From: a virus | Strand: one strand, 5' to 3' | IMG/VR virus record: IMGVR_UViG_3300047557_003109 | Coordinates: 1 to 35,746 of that record | DNA length: 35,746 bases | Shown: in pieces, positions 1 to 7,005 of the stretch | Numbering within the stretch: position 1 is the stretch's first letter | How the letters are laid out: each line of letters begins with the position of its first letter | The notes under the pieces: model-generated | What the model was told of the DNA's origin: nothing | The model's input: only the letters and a program-made list of their open reading frames with translations | Databases searched by the model: none | Made by a program: the position numbers and the translations under genes

Positions 1-1499
1 GCAAAATCCGTGGCGGAGAAGTTCAGCACACAGGTGTTGTCCCTTTCCTCAAGAAGTTTGAATCAACTGTCCGCTGCTGCACTCAAAATGGCATCCGTGG
101 TGGATCAGCAACTGTCCACTTCCCAATATGGCACCAAGAAATAGAAGACATCCTAGTACTAAAAAATAATAAAGGAACTGAAGATAATCGCGTTCGTAAG
201 TTAGACTACAGCATCCAAATCAGCAAACTCTTCTATGAGAGATTCATTAAAAACGAAGAGATTTCTCTCTTCTCTCCCCATGCCGTTCCTGGTCTGTATG
301 ATGCTTTTGGTACTGATGGATTTGACGAGTTATACATTCGTTATGAACAAGATGAGTCTATTCCAAGAAAAACTATCAGTGCTCAAGAACTCTTTCTAGA
401 TCTCCTAAAAGAACGCGCTGAAACTGGTCGTCTTTATATTATGAATATCGACCATTGCAACTCTCACTCTTCCTTTATGGATAAGGTTGAAATGAGCAAT
501 CTCTGTCAGGAAATTACTCTGCCAACTAAACCGATTCAACATATTGATGATCCAAATGGTGAAATTGCTCTCTGCATTCTTAGTGCTATTAACGTTGGAA
601 AAATCCGGGATCATGAAGATCTTGAAGTTCTTTGTGATCTTGCTGTTAGGAGTCTTGATGAACTCATTGATTTTCAGGGATACCCCGTTAAAGCAGCAGA
701 AATCGCAACTAGAGCACGTCGTTCACTTGGGGTAGGTTATATTGGGTTGGCACACTATCTTGCGAAATATGGCGCAAAATATGAAGATCAAAAAGCATGG
801 GAATTAGTTCATGATTTAACTGAGGCATTTCAATATTACCTCATTCAAGCAACTGTAAATCTTGCTAAAGAAAAAGGTGCATGTGAATATTCACATCGAA
901 CAAAGTATGGTCAAGGTATTCTTCCAATTGATACATACAAAAAAGATGTTGACGAAATCGTACCTAACGACTTAAAATATGATTGGGAGAATCTTAGACA
1001 GCAGGTTAAGCAATACGGTGTTAGGAACTCAACACTGTCCGCACAGATGCCATCGGAGAGCAGTTCCGTTGTGTCAAATGCAACCAACGGAATCGAACCA
1101 CCTCGCGGATACTTGTCCATTAAAAAATCAAAGAAAGGACCTCTCAAGCAAATTGTTCCTCAGTATCAAACACTTAAGAACAATTATACGCTTCTTTGGG
1201 ATATGCCTAGCAATCGTGGGTATATCAATATTGTTGCAGTTATGCAAAAATTCTTTGATCAAGCAATTTCTGGAAACTGGTCATATAATCCAGAAAATTA
1301 TCCAGATAATGAAGTTCCTACTTCAGTAATGGCGCAAGACCTTTTGACTACATATAAGTACGGTTGGAAAACCAGCTACTATCAAAATACACACGACATG
1401 AAGAATGATGAGGTTGAAGAAACCCGTCAGTCTCTTGAAAATTTAATTTCCAATATTCTAGATACGGAGGAGGAAGATTGTGAGTCTTGTAAGATTTAA
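1..1499 (+). CDS. nrdA: Ribonucleotide reductase class Ia, large subunit (3' part; 5' end outside window)
   Basis: The alpha subunit reduces ribonucleoside diphosphates to deoxy forms for phage DNA synthesis, partnered with NrdB. The frame is open from base 3, giving 498 residues; against a usual length near 760, roughly the first third lies upstream. Visible family landmarks are the conserved block RGGSATVHFPIWH near the window start, the active-site loop NLCQEI (thiyl-radical Cys codon at 504-506, with the Asn and Glu partners), the paired radical-transfer tyrosines in SYYQNT, and the C-terminal redox pair CESCKI that accepts electrons from thioredoxin or glutaredoxin. The in-frame ATG at 441 is internal and is not the gene start. 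nrdB follows after 22 bases. The call is secure; only the N-terminus is missing. Confidence 0.97.
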   Translation, partial: KIRGGEVQHTGVVPFLKKFESTVRCCTQNGIRGGSATVHFPIWHQEIEDILVLKNNKGTEDNRVRKLDYSIQISKLFYERFIKNEEISLFSPHAVPGLYDAFGTDGFDELYIRYEQDESIPRKTISAQELFLDLLKERAETGRLYIMNIDHCNSHSSFMDKVEMSNLCQEITLPTKPIQHIDDPNGEIALCILSAINVGKIRDHEDLEVLCDLAVRSLDELIDFQGYPVKAAEIATRARRSLGVGYIGLAHYLAKYGAKYEDQKAWELVHDLTEAFQYYLIQATVNLAKEKGACEYSHRTKYGQGILPIDTYKKDVDEIVPNDLKYDWENLRQQVKQYGVRNSTLSAQMPSESSSVVSNATNGIEPPRGYLSIKKSKKGPLKQIVPQYQTLKNNYTLLWDMPSNRGYINIVAVMQKFFDQAISGNWSYNPENYPDNEVPTSVMAQDLLTTYKYGWKTSYYQNTHDMKNDEVEETRQSLENLISNILDTEEEDCESCKI

Positions 1500-1521
1500 A
1501 ACAGGTTTGGAGGATAAAACT

Positions 1522-2664
1522 ATGGTCGAATCTATGACCGTTTTTAACTCCCAAGAAGTAGATACCAAAAAGCAACCTATGTTTTTTGGTCAACCATTAG
1601 GAATACAAAGATACGATTCTTACAAGTATCCAATTTTCGATAAATTAACAACACAGCAACTGGGTTATTTCTGGAGACCCGAAGAGGTATCTCTTCAAAA
1701 AGATCGTAGCGATTATCATATGCTACGCCCAGAGCAAAAACACATCTTTACTAGTAACCTTAAGTATCAAGTTATGCTTGATTCCGTTCAGGGTCGTGGT
1801 CCTGGTATGGCGTTCGCGCCATACTGTTCTCTCCCTGAACTGGAAGCATGTATGAAAGTTTGGGAGTTCATGGAAATGATTCACTCTCGTTCATACACCT
1901 ATATCATCAAAAATGTTTATTCTGACCCATCTGAAGTCTTTGATACAATCTTAAAAGAAGATCGTATTATGGAACGTGCAGTGAGCGTAACACAAGCATA
2001 TAATGATTTTATTAATAGTGCTCAACATTATGGAACTTCTGAAATTTGGAAATATGCCCAAGAACAAGTTCCACATGCACTAGGAGAAAGGTATGAACTC
2101 AAGCGCAAACTGTTCAGAGCAGTTGCAAATGTTAATATTCTTGAAGGTATTCGCTTTTACGTCAGTTTTGCTTGCAGTTTTGCATTTGGCGAACTCAAGC
2201 TTATGGAAGGAAGTGCAAAAATCATCTCACTGATTGCCCGTGATGAGAATCAGCATCTTGTCATTACTCAGAATATTCTGAATAAGTGGAAAGAAGGTGA
2301 TGATCCTGAAATGGCACGTATCTCTAAAGAAGAAGAGCAATGGGTTTATAAGACCTTTGAGAATGCTGTAAATCAAGAAAAACTATGGGCAGAATATCTG
2401 TTCAAAGATGGTTCTATGATTGGTCTGAATGACAAACTGTTGCAGCAGTATGTTGAATGGATTGCCAATCGTAGAATGAGAGCAATCGGTCTTAAACCAC
2501 TTTATGACATTCCAGCAAAAAATAATCCTCTTCCTTGGACAGAGCATTGGATTTCTTCTAAAGGTCTTCAAGTTGCCCCACAGGAAACTGAAGTCGAGTC
2601 CTATATCGTCGGAGGAATCAAACAAGATGTTACCAAGGATACTTTCTCAGGATTCCAACTATGA
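1522..2664 (+). CDS. nrdB: Ribonucleotide reductase class Ia, small subunit
   Basis: The beta subunit of 380 aa houses the diiron-tyrosyl radical cofactor that starts catalysis in NrdA. Ligands can be placed by comparison with the E. coli protein: Asp87 (LDSVQGR), Glu118 and His121 (EMIHSRSY), Glu208 (ILEGIRFY), Glu242 and His245 (ARDENQH), with the radical tyrosine at Tyr125. All are intact, so the enzyme should be active. The ATG at 1522 is chosen because GGAGG lies at 1509-1513. An in-frame GTG at 1480 would extend it by 14 residues into nrdA but has no better ribosome site. It forms an operon with nrdA upstream and the small gene at 2627 downstream. Confidence 0.96.
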   Translation: MVESMTVFNSQEVDTKKQPMFFGQPLGIQRYDSYKYPIFDKLTTQQLGYFWRPEEVSLQKDRSDYHMLRPEQKHIFTSNLKYQVMLDSVQGRGPGMAFAPYCSLPELEACMKVWEFMEMIHSRSYTYIIKNVYSDPSEVFDTILKEDRIMERAVSVTQAYNDFINSAQHYGTSEIWKYAQEQVPHALGERYELKRKLFRAVANVNILEGIRFYVSFACSFAFGELKLMEGSAKIISLIARDENQHLVITQNILNKWKEGDDPEMARISKEEEQWVYKTFENAVNQEKLWAEYLFKDGSMIGLNDKLLQQYVEWIANRRMRAIGLKPLYDIPAKNNPLPWTEHWISSKGLQVAPQETEVESYIVGGIKQDVTKDTFSGFQL

Positions 2665-2788
2665 TGAATGGTGCGAACAGGATATCCTGAACGCGTATAA
2701 AGAAGCAGCAGAGTATGATGACTTTTTATTCGGTGACTATAATTATGAAAAGGAGTGGTTAGGCAATCAAACTAACGACATTAAGTGA
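2627..2788 (+). CDS. Small acidic hypothetical protein after nrdB
   Basis: A 53-aa acidic protein rich in Asp, Glu and Tyr (motifs YDEWCEQ, EYDDFLFGDY). It starts inside the 3' end of nrdB, overlapping it by 38 bases in another frame. The start is supported by GGAGGA at 2611-2616, ten bases upstream. The stop codon lies at the foot of a terminator stem, so it closes the nrdAB operon. Function is not recognised. Many phages carry a glutaredoxin at this place, but no CxxC motif is present here, so it is not one. A role linked to reductase is only positional inference. Confidence 0.65.
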   Translation: MLPRILSQDSNYDEWCEQDILNAYKEAAEYDDFLFGDYNYEKEWLGNQTNDIK

Positions 2789-2811
2789 GGGTCTTCGGAC
2801 CCTCTTTTTTT
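2787..2811 (+). terminator. Rho-independent terminator of the nrdAB operon
   Basis: Perfect 7-bp stem GAGGGTC/GACCCTC (2787-2793 with 2798-2804) closed by a UUCG tetraloop with C-G closure, followed by seven T. The stem begins within the stop codon of the small gene before it. Confidence 0.93.
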
Positions 2812-2818
2812 ATAAATA
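2811..2818 (+). promoter_or_regulatory. T4-type late promoter (TATAAATA)
   Basis: An exact match to the T4 late box TATAAATA immediately after the nrd terminator, 27 bases before the structural gene at 2845. T4-like phages read such boxes with gp55 sigma and the sliding clamp, which fits late expression of a virion gene. Confidence 0.8.
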
Positions 2819-2844
2819 AAATTATAAAGAAATAAAAAGAAAAA

Positions 2845-4050
2845 ATGTCTAGACTTACTGGCAGTGAAGCAAAAACTTTGATGGAAGCATATCAGTCAAT
2901 TTATGCTTCACAAGAAGAAGTTACTGAAGAGCAAATTTGGGAGGAAGTTGAATATTGGGTCAACTCACTCCTAGAAGATGGTCATGACCTAAGTGAGTAT
3001 ACTTGGGAAGATATGTATGAAGCGTATCTAAATGAGGCACCAAATCCTGTTTTTAATGTATCTGCAGGTTTGCAGCAGCAAAGACAAAAAAATCTTGAAT
3101 CTGGTACAAGACAAAAAGTTCAATCACAAGTTTTTGGTGATCCATTGACAAATAAAGATGCCAGAAATATTGCAATAGGAAGAGCACAGCAACAGCAACT
3201 GCAAAGTAAATTTAAAATTGGTTCAGGTGGGTTTAGTTTTAGTGGCAAACCTACAGGTCAACCCCCAAGACCCACTGGAAGCGGCGGTCAACCCCCAAGA
3301 CCCTCTGGCGGTTCTCCATCTGCCCCTGCTACAGCAAAATCTGCTCCCGCTGGCGGAACAGTTCTTGCCAAAAGACAGGGTGTTCAGGGAACGTTAGATA
3401 AAGCAACTGGTAAATTTACAGAAAAATCTTGGACTGATTCTGATACAACCAGATATCAAGCACAAGCAGCAAAATCTGCACCAAAACCAGGAACTCAAGC
3501 TGCTGGTCCGGAGTCAATTAAACCAAAAACTCCAAATCCACTTATGAAGGATGGTGAAATTAAGCGTATGCAAGCATCCTCTCAGGCAAGGCAGACAGGT
3601 CAATCTGCATTTAAACCAGAAACTACTGCAGTTGCCACAAAACCAGACACTGGCGTTGTGGCTCAGACTGCAAAGGTTGCAGCAACACCAAAAACACCAG
3701 AAGCAAAACCATCCCCCTTCAGCACTAAGCAAGGTGATAACAAACCTTATAAGGATGGACCCCTCTGGGAGCGTTATGATGCCTATGATATTGTTCTTGA
3801 CTATCTCCTCTCTGAGGGGCACGTAGACACCTTAGAAGAGGCTCTTTATGTAATGATGGAAATGGATGCAGAAATGATTGCTGACATTGTTGAGGAAACA
3901 AGAAGAACCGAATATCTTCAAAAAAAGTTCAATAAAGAAAACAAAAGAAAGTCAGGATCTGCTCATATTGCTATTCCAGGAAAACAGAATACAGGGCAAG
4001 CACTGCAAAAAGCAAGGGAGTCTGAAAGACATATGAGAGGTGACAATTAA
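2845..4050 (+). CDS. Probable virion structural protein with proline/alanine/glutamine-rich middle
   Basis: 401 aa in three parts. Residues 1-65 form an acidic helical head that begins MSRLTGSEAKTLMEAYQ and contains a WEEVEYWVNSLLEDG motif, a start shared by several cyanomyovirus structural proteins as I recall. Residues about 70-305 are low-complexity, rich in Pro, Ala, Gln, Ser and Lys, with a short repeat GGQPPRP. Residues about 310-360 form an acidic C-terminal module (AYDIVLDYLLSEGHVDTLEE) also typical of cyanophage virion proteins, then a basic tail. The late promoter upstream and terminators on both sides make it a single late unit. The exact place in the virion cannot be told from sequence. 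Confidence 0.65.
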   Translation: MSRLTGSEAKTLMEAYQSIYASQEEVTEEQIWEEVEYWVNSLLEDGHDLSEYTWEDMYEAYLNEAPNPVFNVSAGLQQQRQKNLESGTRQKVQSQVFGDPLTNKDARNIAIGRAQQQQLQSKFKIGSGGFSFSGKPTGQPPRPTGSGGQPPRPSGGSPSAPATAKSAPAGGTVLAKRQGVQGTLDKATGKFTEKSWTDSDTTRYQAQAAKSAPKPGTQAAGPESIKPKTPNPLMKDGEIKRMQASSQARQTGQSAFKPETTAVATKPDTGVVAQTAKVAATPKTPEAKPSPFSTKQGDNKPYKDGPLWERYDAYDIVLDYLLSEGHVDTLEEALYVMMEMDAEMIADIVEETRRTEYLQKKFNKENKRKSGSAHIAIPGKQNTGQALQKARESERHMRGDN

Positions 4051-4081
4051 TTTTTAAGACAAATAACATCATATGTGAAGA

Positions 4082-4108
4082 AAGGGGTCTTGACAAGACC
4101 CCTTTTTT
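4082..4108 (+). terminator. Rho-independent terminator after the structural gene
   Basis: Stem AAGGGGTCTT (4082-4091) pairs with AAGACCCCTT (4095-4104) around a 3-base loop, followed by T residues. The loop side contains TTGACA, which also serves as a candidate -35 box. Confidence 0.92.
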
Positions 4109-4119
4109 ATTGCTAGACT
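4090..4119 (+). promoter_or_regulatory. Candidate sigma-70 promoter embedded in the terminator
   Basis: TTGACA at 4090-4095 spans the terminator loop; an 18-bp spacer leads to TAGACT at 4114-4119, a four-of-six match to TATAAT. It would drive the genes from 4167. The -10 is weak, so confidence is moderate, but the same terminator/-35 layout recurs at 32937. Confidence 0.5.
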
Positions 4120-4137
4120 AGGTTTGTCTCCATTGAA

Positions 4138-4145
4138 GATAAATA
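4138..4145 (+). promoter_or_regulatory. T4-type late promoter (GATAAATA)
   Basis: ATAAATA at 4139-4145, 22 bases before the start codon at 4167, in the right place and orientation for late transcription. Confidence 0.65.
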
Positions 4146-4166
4146 ATAGCTCTAAGATACTTTAAT

Positions 4167-4616
4167 ATGAGCTATGAGAATCCTTGGAGATTCAATGGAG
4201 AAATTTTTGAGTCTTCTGATATTCAAGATTATTTTGGTTTTGTATACCTTATTTCTTGTACTAAAACTGATCGTAAATACTGGGGTAGAAAGTATTTTTG
4301 GTCTTTTAGAACACCTCCTGGAAAGAAGAGAAAAGTAAAACAAGAATCAGATTGGAAAAAGTATTATGGTTCTTGTCCTGAATTAAAGGAGGATATTAAA
4401 AAGTATGGTAAAGAGTTTTTCAATAGAGAAATTATAAGTCTTCATAAAACAAAAGGTGATTGTAACTATGAAGAAACAAGGCAACTTTTTCTAAATAATG
4501 TACTGAGAGAATCACTTGACGATGGGCGTCCTGCATACTACAATAGTAATATCCTAGGACGCTATTTGAGAAAAGATTATGGTCACTTTAGAGCAGACTC
4601 TTCGGCAGTCTCATGA
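4167..4616 (+). CDS. GIY-YIG-like domain protein, putative endonuclease
   Basis: 149 aa. Residues about 22-48 read as a GIY-YIG-type opening: FGFVYLIS, then KYWGRKYFWSFR, where the first strand (GxVY), the second (YWG) and the following Arg fit the family pattern. A later stretch (SDWKKYYGSCPELKEDI, then KEFFNREI) is common in phage-encoded GIY-YIG-related proteins of this length. Such proteins are often free-standing or homing endonucleases; others in T4-like phages have no known activity. A clear metal-binding Glu is not assigned, so nuclease activity is inference. The small gene at 4579 begins within its last 38 bases. Confidence 0.6.
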   Translation: MSYENPWRFNGEIFESSDIQDYFGFVYLISCTKTDRKYWGRKYFWSFRTPPGKKRKVKQESDWKKYYGSCPELKEDIKKYGKEFFNREIISLHKTKGDCNYEETRQLFLNNVLRESLDDGRPAYYNSNILGRYLRKDYGHFRADSSAVS

Positions 4617-4755
4617 TTGGGCAATAGACCGTATTCATTATTTGAGTGAGCAAGATATTGATGATGCTCAATCAATTCAGGCAGAATTTAGTGAATGGTT
4701 AAATCCTGATATTTTAGAGCATGATATTTTTTCATTAGAATATATCGGAGAATAA
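4579..4755 (+). CDS. Small acidic hypothetical protein
   Basis: 58-aa open frame beginning MVTLEQTLRQSHDWAID and ending EYIGE, overlapping the 3' end of the GIY-YIG-like gene by 38 bases in another frame and ending one base before the peptidase start. It is acidic and probably helical, with no recognised domain. Its stop region contains the GGAG used by the next gene, which argues for translational coupling. No strong ribosome site precedes its own ATG. Function unknown. Confidence 0.55.
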   Translation: MVTLEQTLRQSHDWAIDRIHYLSEQDIDDAQSIQAEFSEWLNPDILEHDIFSLEYIGE

Positions 4756-4756
4756 A

Positions 4757-5446
4757 ATGCAAATCGATCTTCATAACTTTTTTAAGCATTATGATGAGAA
4801 GAATCCAAAGCACGTTGCTGCAGTAGAGCAACTTGAAAAAGATTTACTTGCAAAGGCAAATGACCTAATGCAAGATGAAGCAAATTGGGTAAGAATTTAT
4901 AGAACGCAACCAGAAAAACCAAAGTCTGATATTCTTTCCGTTCCATTTTATCCGCAGACTGATAATTACAGAGATGCACAAAGAACCTGTAATTCTTCTT
5001 CCTGCGCAATGTGTCTTGAATACTTTAAACCAGGCACGTTAAAGGGAGCCAAAGGCGATGATGCCTATATTCAAAAAGTATTTGCAGTTGGTGATACAAC
5101 GGATCATTCAGTCCAGACCCGTGTTCTGGAATCTTATGGTGTCAAGTCACGCTTTAGTTACAATCTTTCTTTTGCTGATCTTGATAGGGAATTATCTAAC
5201 TGCCGACCTGTTGTTATTGGTATCTTACATCGCGGTTCTTTATCTGCACCTACTGGTGGGCACATGGTTGTAGTCATCGGAAAAACACCTTCTGGGGATT
5301 ATGTTGTCAATGACCCATATGGTTCATTAAACGATGGTTACACTGGTCCAGTTGGAAATGGTAAAGGTGCAGTGTACAAGCGTTCAGATCTCTCTCGTAG
5401 ATGGTGCCCGGCAGGTAATGATGGTTGGGGTAGAATTTTTAATTAA
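4757..5446 (+). CDS. C39-like cysteine peptidase family protein
   Basis: 229 aa. Residues 1-55 form a charged helical N-terminus; residues about 60-225 look like a papain-fold Peptidase_C39-like domain. The catalytic set is visible: Gln67 (oxyanion hole, YPQTDNY), Cys78 in RTCNSSSCAM, His169 in GGHMVVVIG and Asp186 in NDPYG. There is no signal peptide and no ABC exporter nearby, unlike bacteriocin C39 peptidases. It may process a virion protein or cleave cell-wall peptides during entry or lysis; both are inference. GGAG at 4747-4750 sets the start. It converges with minus-strand genes, its stop abutting theirs. Confidence 0.75.
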   Translation: MQIDLHNFFKHYDEKNPKHVAAVEQLEKDLLAKANDLMQDEANWVRIYRTQPEKPKSDILSVPFYPQTDNYRDAQRTCNSSSCAMCLEYFKPGTLKGAKGDDAYIQKVFAVGDTTDHSVQTRVLESYGVKSRFSYNLSFADLDRELSNCRPVVIGILHRGSLSAPTGGHMVVVIGKTPSGDYVVNDPYGSLNDGYTGPVGNGKGAVYKRSDLSRRWCPAGNDGWGRIFN

Positions 5447-5557
5447 TTAATCTTTGGTCTCCAGGTATGCTTCTTTGAGAATATAAAAAATTACCCAAGC
5501 AGTTCCTAGGAGACCAATTCCAAGAATAATATTGACACTCCATACAATGTCAGTCAT
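5447..5557 (-). CDS. 36-aa single-TM small membrane protein
   Basis: Reads MTDIVWSVNIILGIG followed by a hydrophobic run and a charged end (KEAYLETKD). One membrane span covers residues about 6-27. The ATG overlaps the stop of the minus-strand gene before it, and GGAGGG (complement of 5563-5568) gives a good ribosome site. Last gene of a three-gene minus-strand set; function unknown, possibly a small inner-membrane modulator. Confidence 0.7.
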   Translation of the reverse strand: MTDIVWSVNIILGIGLLGTAWVIFYILKEAYLETKD

Positions 5558-5747
5558 TCCAACCCTCCTGTTTGTGTATCCAGGTTTTTAAATCTTTTAC
5601 GTATTTTCGTAATATTTTTGCTTGTTCTTCGTGCCAATAGTCGCCAGTTTCTAACCACAGTCGAGTATGATTATCGACTGCTTTTAATATCTGGTGAATC
5701 GGAGCATTCCAACACTCACGTTTAGGAGTGTTCCATTCTCGCGGCAT
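5550..5747 (-). CDS. 65-aa hypothetical protein
   Basis: Small protein rich in Trp, His, Lys and Glu (motifs WNAPIHQILKAVDNHTRLW and WIHKQEGWND), predicted helical and soluble. It sits between a 33-aa basic gene and a 36-aa membrane gene on the minus strand and overlaps the latter by 8 bases, so the three are probably one transcript. Not recognised beyond resemblance in style to small conserved cyanophage proteins. Confidence 0.65.
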   Translation of the reverse strand: MPREWNTPKRECWNAPIHQILKAVDNHTRLWLETGDYWHEEQAKILRKYVKDLKTWIHKQEGWND

Positions 5748-5753
5748 ATAAAG

Positions 5754-5855
5754 TTATTTCTTTTTACCGCCATTTTTTGCTTTTTTCGCAGTCGCATTAC
5801 CTTGATTTTGTTTTGAAGGACCTTTTTTACCCTTCTTGTTAGGCGACTTAGCCAT
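5754..5855 (-). CDS. 33-aa strongly basic small protein
   Basis: Reads MAKSPNKKGKKGPSKQ and continues to a KAKNGGKKK end: about a third of residues are Lys and there are no acidic ones. The composition suggests a disordered nucleic-acid-binding peptide, histone-tail-like. First gene after a late promoter box on the minus strand at 5878-5884. No ribosome site stronger than AACTAAG precedes it. DNA packaging or condensation is a guess. Confidence 0.65.
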   Translation of the reverse strand: MAKSPNKKGKKGPSKQNQGNATAKKAKNGGKKK

Positions 5856-5877
5856 CTTAGTTACGGTTATTACACAA

Positions 5878-5884
5878 TATTTAT
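5878..5884 (-). promoter_or_regulatory. T4-type late promoter on the minus strand
   Basis: The complement reads CATAAATATT, an ATAAATA late box 23 bases before the ATG of the 33-aa basic protein. It makes the three tiny minus-strand genes a probable late unit. Confidence 0.6.
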
Positions 5885-5909
5885 GGTGGACAGTCTAAAA
5901 ATTGGACCC

Positions 5910-5938
5910 TTGACAAAAACTAAATATTCACTTATTAT
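5910..5938 (+). promoter_or_regulatory. Sigma-70-type promoter
   Basis: TTGACA (5910-5915), exact 17-bp spacer, TATTAT (5933-5938). Transcription would start near 5945 and carry a structured leader of about 135 bases before the RlpA-like gene. Confidence 0.75.
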
Positions 5939-5944
5939 GTAAAA

Positions 5945-6057
5945 TCCCTTCGGGGGTCCCTATTATGAGTAGGGTTTTCTTATTATGAGTCCTTGAGTTT
6001 GATTTAGAGCCGTGGGTACTGCCCCTGAGAAGGGGAACTTCTCCTTTGCCTATACGG
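5945..6057 (+). other. Structured leader RNA candidate ahead of the RlpA-like gene
   Basis: Three sets of pairing follow the promoter. TCCC-TTCG-GGGG lies at 5945-5956. CCCT/AGGG (5958-5961 with 5971-5974) is followed by TTTTCTT, like a weak early terminator. Then CCGT (6010-6013) and ACGG (6054-6057) could enclose a region where CCCC/GGGG (6022-6025 with 6032-6035) and GAGAAG/CTTCTC (6027-6032 with 6038-6043) cannot both form. This looks like an attenuator or regulatory leader. No known riboswitch class is recognised. Confidence 0.4.
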
Positions 6058-6080
6058 ATGTAGAGTTCTATTAATCTTTA

Positions 6081-6440
6081 ATGCTAAAACTTTTTTCAAT
6101 TATTGCCATTGCCACTGTAGGATTAGCGCCCCTTCAAGCAAAGGCAGCAAGCGGATGTTCCCTTGCCTCACATTATGGTATTGGTGATGGATATCACGGG
6201 CAGACAACTGCCAATGGTGAAAGATTCAATGCTTATGGAAAAACAGTAGCACATCGCTATCTACCATTTGGTACAAAATTAAGAGTAACGAATAGATCTA
6301 ATGGTAAATCAGTCATTGTGCGTGTAAATGATCGTGGACCGTTTGTAGGCGGCAGAGACCTTGACCTGTCTTATGGTGCGTTCTCGTCTATTGCCCACCC
6401 AGGGCAAGGTGTTGCTAGTATCTGCTATGCCACTCTGTAA
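6081..6440 (+). CDS. Secreted RlpA-like double-psi beta-barrel protein
   Basis: 119 aa with a signal peptide (hydrophobic residues about 4-19, cleavage likely after AKA at 20-22). The mature part is almost entirely an RlpA-like domain: ASHYGIGDGYHGQTTANGERF, TVAHRYLPFGTKLRVTN and the conserved VNDRGPF with Asp84. Bacterial RlpA is a lytic transglycosylase acting on denuded peptidoglycan at the septum. The short form lacks the SPOR domain. In a phage it could loosen the host wall during infection or lysis, or be a captured host enzyme. No Shine-Dalgarno is evident. A late box and a terminator follow. Confidence 0.82.
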   Translation: MLKLFSIIAIATVGLAPLQAKAASGCSLASHYGIGDGYHGQTTANGERFNAYGKTVAHRYLPFGTKLRVTNRSNGKSVIVRVNDRGPFVGGRDLDLSYGAFSSIAHPGQGVASICYATL

Positions 6441-6446
6441 ATGTAA

Positions 6447-6453
6447 ATAAATA
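6447..6453 (+). promoter_or_regulatory. T4-type late promoter-like box
   Basis: ATAAATA within AAATAAATAA, 31 bases before the gene at 6484. The terminator hairpin lies between it and that gene, which lowers confidence. Confidence 0.4.
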
Positions 6454-6455
6454 AC

Positions 6456-6482
6456 GGGGAGTGCTGCAGAACTCCCCTTTCT
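6456..6482 (+). terminator. Terminator after the RlpA-like gene
   Basis: GGGGAGT (6456-6462) pairs with ACTCCCC (6471-6477) around an 8-base loop, followed by TTTCTT. A short T run makes it moderate in strength. Confidence 0.8.
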
Positions 6483-6483
6483 T

Positions 6484-6900
6484 ATGTTCAATTTTAATTT
6501 TGGAAATAAGAAACCAGATATAAAACAATATGCAATAGTAGGAATTGTATTAACTTCGATTATTGTGGCACTTTCTCAATGTAGTGGAATCAAAGAAAGT
6601 ACCTTATGGGATTTACTTGACGAGATACAGAGAAGATATTTTCCTCAGACAATCATTAACGACTTTATTATTAAGGACCCAGAAAAACTTGATAGAAGAG
6701 TTAAACGTGATGTTGATAGGGCAATTTTGGATGTAACGCCAGAGTATGACCGCATTATCAGGGAGGCAAATAAAAAATATCAACCAAGATATATGGACTT
6801 GTCGAATGATGAGAATGTGTGTTATACTGATGAATGTAAAGCACTCGCCCCACCAATGAGAGTTTGTGCTCCATGGCTTGACGGGTGCTTTACGAAGTGA
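6484..6900 (+). CDS. Hypothetical protein with one N-terminal membrane span
   Basis: 138 aa. A short basic N-terminus (GNKKPDIKQ) precedes a membrane span at about residues 17-33, then a charged helical region (residues 40-100, RRYFPQ, DRRVKRDVDRAILD) and a C-terminal tail with four cysteines (VCYTDECKALAPP, VCAPWLDGCF) that could form two disulfides outside the cytoplasm. Family not recognised. Its 3' end carries the promoter for the tRNA cluster at 6878-6906. Confidence 0.7.
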   Translation: MFNFNFGNKKPDIKQYAIVGIVLTSIIVALSQCSGIKESTLWDLLDEIQRRYFPQTIINDFIIKDPEKLDRRVKRDVDRAILDVTPEYDRIIREANKKYQPRYMDLSNDENVCYTDECKALAPPMRVCAPWLDGCFTK

Positions 6901-6906
6901 TAAGAT
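6878..6906 (+). promoter_or_regulatory. Sigma-70-type promoter for the tRNA cluster
   Basis: TTGACG (6878-6883), 17-bp spacer, TAAGAT (6901-6906), inside and just after the end of the preceding gene, about 14 bases before tRNA-Tyr. Confidence 0.65.
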
Positions 6907-6919
6907 AAGAAGGTTCCAA

Positions 6920-7001
6920 GGGCAGGTGTCCGAGTGGTTAATGGAGGCGGACTGTAAATCCGCTGGCTCTGCCTACGGGGGTTCAAATCCCTCTCTGCCC
7001 A
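6920..7001 (+). tRNA. tRNA-Tyr (anticodon GTA)
   Basis: Acceptor GGGCAGG (6920-6926) pairs with TCTGCCC, discriminator A at 7001. The anticodon loop CTGTAAA is held by GCGGA/TCCGC. It has the long variable arm expected of bacterial tRNA-Tyr and the T-loop GTTCAAATC. CCA is not encoded. Confidence 0.95.
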
Positions 7002-7005
7002 CCTT

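Noticed and set aside
1480-1521. Longer nrdB start at the GTG inside nrdA
   Set aside because: The ATG at 1522 has GGAGG eight bases upstream. The extra 14 residues are not part of the family.
3290-3360. CRISPR-like or tandem repeat
   Set aside because: The GGTCAACCCCCAAGACCC repeat occurs only twice and encodes the protein repeat QPPRP. No CRISPR array is seen anywhere in the window.
3514-3826. Open frames on both strands in the structural gene
   Set aside because: The Gln/His- or Cys/Trp-rich translations result from the low-complexity Pro/Ala/Gln region read out of frame.
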